Assembly (NCBI GenBank): GCA_964475545.1 | Contig: CAYYXF010000050.1 | Coordinates: 1-9,792 of the forward strand | Reading direction: 5' to 3' | Source of the DNA: DASPTR01 sp964475545 | GTDB taxonomy: Archaea; Thermoproteota; Bathyarchaeia; Bathyarchaeales; Bathycorpusculaceae | DNA: 9,792 bases | Shown here: piece after piece, positions 6,137 to 9,792 of the stretch | How the letters are laid out: every line of letters begins with the position of its first letter | How positions within the stretch are numbered: the first letter of the stretch is position 1 | Translations under genes and position numbers: made by a program | The notes under the pieces: generated by a model | Seen by the model: only the letters and a program-made list of their open reading frames with translations | Databases searched by the model: none | What the model was told of the DNA's origin: nothing

Positions 6137-7201
6137 GTGATTGATTTGGTCCTGAAGTATCACCGCATGCAGCTTCCGAGAGAAGTTATCGTCGGAAACG
6201 GAACAATAGAGCAAGTTGCAGATATCTCTCGAAGACTAGGGTTCACGGAGTCCGCTCTCGTGATTGCAGGGTCAAGAACCCATGACATTGCTGGAAGAGC
6301 TGTTAGGGAGCTTCTGGAAGACAAGAAGGTGGAAGTTGACACTTTTCTTGTTGAAACAGCCACCATCAAAGATGTTGAAGCCGTAGAAGAAAGAATCAAA
6401 GCCTTGAAGCCACAGATCGTTTTCGGCGTTGGGGGTGGCACAAAAATCGACGTTGCAAAATGCAGCTCGGCTCGTCAAGAGATTCCGTTCATAAGCGTTC
6501 CGACCACTGCGTCCCATGACGGAATCGCAAGTCCATTATCTTCCATCAAGGGTTTCGAAAAACCATACTCAGTCATGTCCCAGGCCCCACTTGCAATCAT
6601 AGCTGACACGAACATAATAATGCAAGCTCCATGGCGCTTTACCATAAGCGGATGCGGAGACGTAATCGCAAAACTTACAGCCGTAGAAGACTGGAAACTG
6701 GCACATGAAGAGAAACATGAATATTATGGAGAATACGCGGCAAGTCTGGCCCTAATGAGCGCTAGACTTGTAATCGAAAGTGCCGACTTGATCTGCGAGA
6801 AGAGTGAAGAAGGACTCCGTGTGCTTATAGAAGCTTTGATAAGTTGCGGTGTTTCGATGAGCATTGCAGGGAGTAGTCGCCCGTGCAGCGGCTCAGAACA
6901 TATGTTCAGTCACGCCCTTGAGACTGTTAAGCCTAATTGCTCAATGCATGGCGAACGTTGTGGTGTGGGAACTATAATGATGGCTTATCTGCACAAAGCA
7001 GAATGGAAGAGAGTGAAAGCTACGCTTGAGAAACTGGGGGCACCTACAAACGCACGTGAACTTGGCGTTGATAAGGATGAAGTAGTAAAAGCCCTAAGAA
7101 TGGCCTCATCCATAAGGCCCGAAAGATATACGATACTAAACAAGCTGAAGCTGAATAGTGACGCCTGCGAAAAGTTGGCGGAAGCAACAGAGGTCATATG
7201 A
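6137..7201 (+). CDS. egsA: Glycerol-1-phosphate dehydrogenase [NAD(P)+]
   Basis: This enzyme reduces dihydroxyacetone phosphate to sn-glycerol-1-phosphate, the committed step for archaeal ether-lipid backbones. At 354 residues it is of family length. The core begins MQLPREVIVGNGTI (from residue 11). The nucleotide-binding GVGGGTKID is at 97-105 and the PTTASHDG loop at 122-129. The zinc ligands expected for the family are D175 (SGCGD), H255 (GSEHMFSH) and H271 (MHGERCG), all present. The GTG at 6137 is one possible start. A TTG at 6146, preceded by GTGAT, and the ATG at 6167 are alternatives, and no start has a strong SD. The gene is divergent from psmB and ends one base from the convergent FKBP gene. 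Confidence 0.95.
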   Translation: MIDLVLKYHRMQLPREVIVGNGTIEQVADISRRLGFTESALVIAGSRTHDIAGRAVRELLEDKKVEVDTFLVETATIKDVEAVEERIKALKPQIVFGVGGGTKIDVAKCSSARQEIPFISVPTTASHDGIASPLSSIKGFEKPYSVMSQAPLAIIADTNIIMQAPWRFTISGCGDVIAKLTAVEDWKLAHEEKHEYYGEYAASLALMSARLVIESADLICEKSEEGLRVLIEALISCGVSMSIAGSSRPCSGSEHMFSHALETVKPNCSMHGERCGVGTIMMAYLHKAEWKRVKATLEKLGAPTNARELGVDKDEVVKALRMASSIRPERYTILNKLKLNSDACEKLAEATEVI

Positions 7202-7202
7202 T

Positions 7203-7988
7203 CTAGGTTTTGGTTTCAGGTTCCTTTTCTCTCTTAGTCTTCTTCTTTGGTTCTTTGGTTTCAACCTTCTTGGATTCGGTCTCTTCAGGCTGCGCCTTTT
7301 TGGGCTCAATTCTGAAAGTTTCCGTGAATTTGACGGCTTTAGTCTCAGGGAAGAATCTTTGGATGTCCAATGCAACACCTCTTTTGGCTAATTGTATTCC
7401 TTCTAAGTAGAAGGCTTCTTCAGGCATTTCTATGGTTACATTCTTCGCTCTGACGGCAAACTCAAACTTGGTTTCTTCAACCGCTGGTGTCCTTCTGTGA
7501 ATCAAAGCACGGATTTTTTCGTCATCCTTCTCAAGCTTCTTCTTGATAGTGACTTCGTAGATGAGCGTCTTTCCTGCTAATGCTGGATTGAAATCGAGTA
7601 GAACACGCCCAGCACCTATAGCCCGAACAGTAGCTGTCTTTCCACTATACTCAACGCGCATACCCAGCCCCGGGGTTATTCCCTTAGCTATCAGCTGTTT
7701 CAATGGAACGCGTTTGACTTTTTCAGGATCTCTTGCTCCAAAGGCCTTGTCCTGTGGTATCTCTACCGAGGCTTGTTTGGAGACTTCAATTGTTGTCAGA
7801 CTATCATCTAAGGCTTTCAGAACCCAACCTTCTCCTATTACCACCAATTTCGGTTCGTAGATTTCGCCCTCTTTATACAGGTGTTCCTTCTTGGCGGTTT
7901 CTTCAAGGGTTGTGTCGAAAACCTCGCCTGTTTCTTTTACCTTTGCTACGTAGTCGATTACTATAAAGTCGCCTTTCTGTAAACTCAT
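7203..7988 (-). CDS. Long FKBP-type peptidyl-prolyl isomerase with charged tail
   Basis: This is an archaeal SlyD-like FKBP that isomerises X-Pro bonds and acts as a cytoplasmic chaperone. It has 261 residues from the ATG at 7988. The FKBP core carries GEVFDTT near 21-27, VVIGEGWVLKALDDSL near 49-64, and FNPALAGKTLIYEVTI near 133-148. The inserted IF chaperone domain lies about 75-125, with EIPQDKAFGARDPEKV. A second domain of about 75 residues (155-228) matches the layout of long archaeal FKBPs of the FKBP26 type. The last 34 residues are nearly all Lys, Glu, Thr and Pro. Two ATGs just upstream (7997, 7994) are alternatives; GGATGATG fits the chosen one best. There is no signal peptide. Confidence 0.94.
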   Translation of the reverse strand: MSLQKGDFIVIDYVAKVKETGEVFDTTLEETAKKEHLYKEGEIYEPKLVVIGEGWVLKALDDSLTTIEVSKQASVEIPQDKAFGARDPEKVKRVPLKQLIAKGITPGLGMRVEYSGKTATVRAIGAGRVLLDFNPALAGKTLIYEVTIKKKLEKDDEKIRALIHRRTPAVEETKFEFAVRAKNVTIEMPEEAFYLEGIQLAKRGVALDIQRFFPETKAVKFTETFRIEPKKAQPEETESKKVETKEPKKKTKREKEPETKT

Positions 7989-8030
7989 TAACATCATCCT
8001 TCAAAGTATTGCGAAACTAAGTTTTGAACC

Positions 8031-8040
8031 TAATAAAAGC
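8031..8040 (-). promoter_or_regulatory. TATA-box candidate for the FKBP gene
   Basis: On the minus strand this reads GCTTTTATTA, about 45 nt before the ATG at 7988. It implies a leader of roughly 20 nt that includes the AAGGATGATG ribosome-binding site. This is inferred from sequence and spacing. Confidence 0.5.
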
Positions 8041-8088
8041 TTTCCTCCTTTCATATCCATTCTCAGCCCATAACGAGAAAAAATCCGC

Positions 8089-8277
8089 TCAAGTTGGTTT
8101 CTTTTTCACAAAGAACAACATCATAACTGCCATTGCCGGAAGAGCAATTGAGAAATAGAACGAAGCGTGCATGTTGACTCCGTTCCACAGAAGACCAGCG
8201 ATAATTGATGATGGAAAAGCGCTGAGTCCAACGACCATCTGAAAACCTCCTAGACTGTTTGCCCTGTATTTCTTATC
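8089..8277 (-). pseudogene. C-terminal remnant of an MFS transporter
   Basis: The frame encodes about 62 residues resembling the end of a major-facilitator transporter: an acidic-basic loop DKKYRANSLGG, a membrane helix FQMVVGLSAFPSSIIAGLLW, a short loop, a second helix SFYFSIALPAMAVMMLFFV, and a KKKPT end. The loop corresponds to the R-G-x-x-x-G loop before helix 11 of MFS proteins, so only helices 11 and 12 survive. The recognisable part starts about 26 nt after the mscL stop, and nothing upstream continues the transporter. The frame stays open a little further (to a GTG at 8319), but those residues overlap mscL and look unrelated. There is no credible promoter or ribosome-binding site of its own. 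I read it as a truncated, probably non-functional gene. Confidence 0.65.
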
Positions 8278-8278
8278 T

Positions 8279-8290
8279 GAAAAAGAAAAA
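8279..8290 (-). terminator. T-rich termination tract after mscL
   Basis: On the minus strand this reads TTTTTCTTTTTC, beginning about 14 nt after the mscL stop. Archaeal polymerase, assisted by aCPSF1, terminates at U-rich tracts, so this is a plausible mscL 3' end. Prediction from sequence only. Confidence 0.45.
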
Positions 8291-8303
8291 CATGGGTGTT
8301 GGG

Positions 8304-8690
8304 CTATTCGATTCCCCACTTTTTTATAACCTTCACCAAGAGGAAGATCACGAGGGCCACTACGATGAAGGTTATCAAAGCCGTAGCAAAGTGTCCTATT
8401 AGGAATTGTTGGCTTGCAGCTGTTACCGTAATTGTTGCCAAATTGTCCAGACCTGGTACCACAAGGCCTATGATAGGCATGATCAGGTCAGTTACGAGCG
8501 CCTTAACAAGATCACCGAGATAGACGCCTATTATGAAAGCCACTGCCAGACCCATGACCTTGTATTTCGATAGGAAGTCCATGAACTCTGCCCATAGACC
8601 TTTCGGCGCCGCAGGAGCTGGTGCAGGTTTGGTCTCCAGTGCCGTTCGAATTCGCCGCAACTCTTCAAGCATCTCTTCGTCCTTTGCCAA
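8304..8690 (-). CDS. mscL: Large-conductance mechanosensitive channel MscL
   Basis: MscL is a pentameric membrane pore that opens under high membrane tension to release solutes on hypo-osmotic shock. From the preferred TTG at 8690 the protein has 128 residues. The order is: a charged helix with LEELRRIRTALE; an Ala-Pro linker PAPAPAAP; the amphipathic GLWAEFMDFLSKY; TM1 with GLAVAFIIGVYLGDLVKALVTDLIMP, the Ala/Gly-rich pore helix ending in the conserved IMP; an outer loop of about 25 residues; and TM2 ALITFIVVALVIFLLVKVI. It lacks the long C-terminal helical bundle of the E. coli protein and has a charged N-terminal extension instead. The TTG is chosen because GGTGAT lies three bases before it. 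The ATG at 8672 is an alternative. The frame stays open to 8861, but that part lies in the spacer. Confidence 0.9.
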   Translation of the reverse strand: MAKDEEMLEELRRIRTALETKPAPAPAAPKGLWAEFMDFLSKYKVMGLAVAFIIGVYLGDLVKALVTDLIMPIIGLVVPGLDNLATITVTAASQQFLIGHFATALITFIVVALVIFLLVKVIKKWGIE

Positions 8691-8914
8691 ATAATCACCG
8701 AGGACGCTTTTCTCTTGGGCAGGCTTTAAGGCTTTTGGGCTAGGATAGAGTTCACAAGCTAGAGACAACGCATTAGGGCAGCGTGGGTTACGCATGCGTT
8801 TGGTTATATGGCAGAGCCAAGTGACGCGCGGTGCGTCCCCGCTGCAAGCCGAGACAGCCATACGGGCTAGTAATAGTACAGTGTTGGTACTCAGTAAGCT
8901 CAGCAGGTATTTGT
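8691..8914. other. GC-rich structured spacer between wHTH gene and mscL
   Basis: This 224 bp spacer has no convincing gene. Its middle (8781-8865) is about 60 percent G+C by hand count, richer than the surrounding spacers. It contains several short inverted repeats: AACGCAT/ATGCGTT (8768-8774 with 8794-8800), the perfect palindrome ACGCATGCGT (8790-8799), and GACGC/GCGTC (8823-8827 with 8833-8837). Two minus-strand frames remain open through it but match nothing I recognise, and one would add a cysteine-containing extension to MscL. I see no tRNA or rRNA gene. It may hold a structured RNA, a long mscL leader or decayed coding sequence. Confidence 0.4.
8694..8730 (-). promoter_or_regulatory. 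mscL promoter and Shine-Dalgarno
   Basis: On the minus strand GGTGAT (8694-8699) is a six-base anti-SD match three bases before the TTG start at 8690. CTTAAAGCC (about 8722-8730) is a TATA-like box that would start transcription near 8700. Together they argue against the longer reading of the mscL frame. Confidence 0.5.
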
Positions 8915-8937
8915 TCAGCCCTCAGACCTTTCTGAAC
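8913..8937 (-). repeat. Hairpin spanning the stop codon of the wHTH gene
   Basis: GTTCAG (8913-8918) pairs with CTGAAC (8932-8937) across 13 bases. A competing stem, TCAGA/TCTGA (8922-8926 with 8931-8935), lies inside. The TGA stop is in one arm. No T-tract follows on the minus strand, so it does not look like a simple terminator. Confidence 0.35.
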
Positions 8938-9253
8938 TGTGGTCCCGCTCAGCGAGCCTGGGTATGATTTCAAGTGCTTCGTCTATGGCTCTTATAGTAC
9001 CCTTGATTCTTCGAAGATATTTGTGGAAGTCCAGAGCCCTAATCACTGCTGCACCCTTTTCGGTAATTGCGTAGAAGCTTGCCTTTTCGGCTTCTCTCTC
9101 TTCAACAAGCCCGTTTCTCAGAAGAGACTCCAAGAATCGTCTCATAAGTGCATGATCCAGATGCGCCTCAAGCGCTAGGCTGTGAAGTGCTAGAGGCTTA
9201 TTTAGAAGGACTTCAAGAATGTTCTCGTATGATTCCAACCTTGATCTTTGCAA
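8915..9253 (-). CDS. Small winged-helix DNA-binding protein
   Basis: This is a 112-residue archaeal winged-helix regulator of the HTH_45-like type. The N-terminal RSRLESYENILEVLLNKP forms the first helix. The HTH follows, with SLALEAHLDHALMRRFLESLLRNGLVEE (about 25-52), then a wing ASFYAITEKGAAVIRAL (about 58-74), and a C-terminal helix FHKYLRRIKGTIRAIDEALEII suited to dimerisation. The last dozen residues are charged and disordered. The start is taken as TTG at 9253; a second TTG at 9238 is possible, and neither has a strong SD. A TATA-like CGATTTATCT upstream is flanked by an inverted repeat. The DNA target is unknown; autoregulation or control of mscL are guesses from position. Confidence 0.8.
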   Translation of the reverse strand: MQRSRLESYENILEVLLNKPLALHSLALEAHLDHALMRRFLESLLRNGLVEEREAEKASFYAITEKGAAVIRALDFHKYLRRIKGTIRAIDEALEIIPRLAERDHSSERSEG

Positions 9254-9418
9254 CTAGGTCTGCCCACATTCCAGCTTCGATTGATAACAGATAAATCGAT
9301 TATGAATGATGAATCTGTATTCCTGAATCTTGGTATCAACCTGCGTTGGCATCTGATAGCTTGGGGCATAGAAGAACGAAGTTCATGCTTAGATGACTAT
9401 GTTGCAAGTCTCGGCAGA
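9254..9418. other. Spacer between the two wHTH genes
   Basis: This 165 bp spacer carries the promoter and operator candidate of the downstream wHTH gene near 9277-9299. Beyond that I see no RNA gene. A plus-strand frame from 9302 runs through it into the next gene but looks like a shadow. Confidence 0.4.
9277..9299. promoter_or_regulatory. Promoter and operator-like inverted repeat of the wHTH gene
   Basis: TCGATT (9277-9282) and AATCGA (9294-9299) form an inverted repeat with an 11-base spacer. The minus-strand TATA-like CGATTTATCT (9289-9298) overlaps its right arm and would start transcription near 9265. A symmetric site on the TATA box suits repression by a dimeric wHTH, perhaps the gene's own product. 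Confidence 0.35.
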
Positions 9419-9697
9419 CTATCTCAGCAGATTGCTGATTCTATTGTACTGTACAAGGTATTGGATTCCTTTTTGGCTAGTGGTGTAGATTTTCTTTCCG
9501 TTTAAAAGGTTCAGCTCGATTAGACCCAGCTTTGTTAGTTGTTCCAGGTAGATCTTTGCTCTTTTGGAGCTTAAATGCGATTGCTCCATAATTTCCACTT
9601 GCTTCTCTCCATTCCGAGCAACGGTCAATATGGTTGCGGCTATTTCTGTTCGACTTCTGTTCTTACCTATCACCGCTGGAATCATAACCCGATCCAT
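9419..9697 (-). CDS. Small archaeal winged-helix regulator (HTH_45-like)
   Basis: This is a 92-residue winged-helix protein of a type abundant in archaea. Helix 1 is SRTEIAATILTVARNG (about 15-30). The HTH follows, with KQVEIMEQSHLSSKRAKIYLEQLTKLGLIEL (about 32-62), and then the wing LNGKKIYTTSQKGIQYLVQY (about 65-84). The short C-terminus probably dimerises. The frame is open to a GTG at 9757, but the TATA box at 9733-9741 lies inside that extension. The ATG at 9697, about 12 nt after the predicted transcription start, is therefore preferred. It lies on the same strand as the other wHTH gene, 165 bp upstream, and is clearly different from it in sequence. The target is unknown. Confidence 0.82.
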   Translation of the reverse strand: MDRVMIPAVIGKNRSRTEIAATILTVARNGEKQVEIMEQSHLSSKRAKIYLEQLTKLGLIELNLLNGKKIYTTSQKGIQYLVQYNRISNLLR

Positions 9698-9732
9698 TAC
9701 AGTTCCACAAATCCTAGTAAGAACAGCTCGCA

Positions 9733-9758
9733 ATATAAACGGTGGTGTAAAAAACACC
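9733..9758 (-). promoter_or_regulatory. TATA box and adjoining palindrome upstream of the wHTH gene
   Basis: On the minus strand CGTTTATAT (9733-9741) is a TATA box predicting initiation near 9710. Just upstream, GGTGT-AAAAA-ACACC (9744-9758) is a perfect five-base inverted repeat where the BRE element and TFB would sit, so it is a candidate operator. A further near-palindrome around CCCGGG lies at 9768-9781. Confidence 0.45.
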
Positions 9759-9792
9759 TTCCTGCAAGTTACCCGGGTGACAAAGGCTTTTC

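Noticed and set aside
7243..7258. Tandem TTCTTTGG repeat
   Set aside because: It simply reflects Lys/Glu/Pro codons of the FKBP tail read on the opposite strand.
8850..8900. 16S rRNA fragment suggested by GCTAGTAAT
   Set aside because: The match is only nine bases and the flanks do not follow rRNA sequence.
8891..8925. C/D RNA or short tandem repeat from four clustered CTGA tetramers
   Set aside because: Spacing is irregular (9, 15 and 7 bases), no C box lies nearby, and the unit is too short to call a repeat array.
8788..8973. Minus-strand ORF running from inside the wHTH gene into the mscL spacer
   Set aside because: It overlaps the wHTH coding region in another frame, has no known motif and no ribosome-binding site.
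9302..9505. Plus-strand ORF of about 67 residues from an ATG at 9302
   Set aside because: No ribosome-binding site, no recognisable motif, and its 3' part is antisense to the well-supported wHTH gene.

Overview
The window reads as a piece of an archaeal chromosome. The evidence is ribosomal proteins S10 and L37e, an Sm-like protein, a glycerol-1-phosphate dehydrogenase (the enzyme that makes the archaeal lipid backbone), a proteasome beta subunit, the archaeal termination RNase aCPSF1/FttA, and TATA-box promoters with short or absent leaders. SepF, the wHTH type, and a long FKBP with a charged tail suggest an uncultivated TACK-type archaeon, perhaps Bathyarchaeia. That placement is an inference from protein character and not a phylogeny. 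Start codons are mixed: GTG and TTG are common, and anti-SD matches of the GGTGA type decide several of them.

Layout. 1-331: rpsJ (S10) leaves the window on the minus strand. 460-1122: HAD phosphatase, plus strand. 1271-1879: unrecognised protein with a wHTH-like C-terminus, plus strand, convergent with the next pair. 1893-2315: rpl37e and the LSm gene, minus strand, an operon joined by a Shine-Dalgarno on the LSm stop codon. 2394-2903: MCT-1-like PUA protein, apparently leaderless. 3021-3380: sepF. 3367-5938: psmB followed by aCPSF1/FttA, minus strand; the 3' end of the latter overlaps that of sepF. 6137-7201: glycerol-1-phosphate dehydrogenase, plus strand, ending one base from the convergent long FKBP isomerase (7203-7988). 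8089-9697: a less conserved minus-strand stretch with a truncated MFS transporter remnant, mscL, a GC-rich structured spacer, and two small winged-helix regulators.

Most of the window is information processing and cell maintenance: ribosome (S10, L37e), RNA handling (LSm, PUA protein), transcription termination (aCPSF1), protein turnover and folding (proteasome, FKBP), division (SepF) and membrane lipid synthesis. The 8.1-9.8 kb end is the accessory part: a broken transporter, an osmotic safety valve, and two small regulators with palindromes near their promoters.

I see no CRISPR array, transposase, toxin-antitoxin pair, defence island or full tRNA/rRNA gene. No previously undescribed multi-gene system can be argued for. 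The best leads are a proteasome beta subunit with two substitutions in its conserved active-site support motif, a large nested inverted repeat in front of psmB, a GC-rich structured spacer upstream of mscL, and the unrecognised 202-residue protein.
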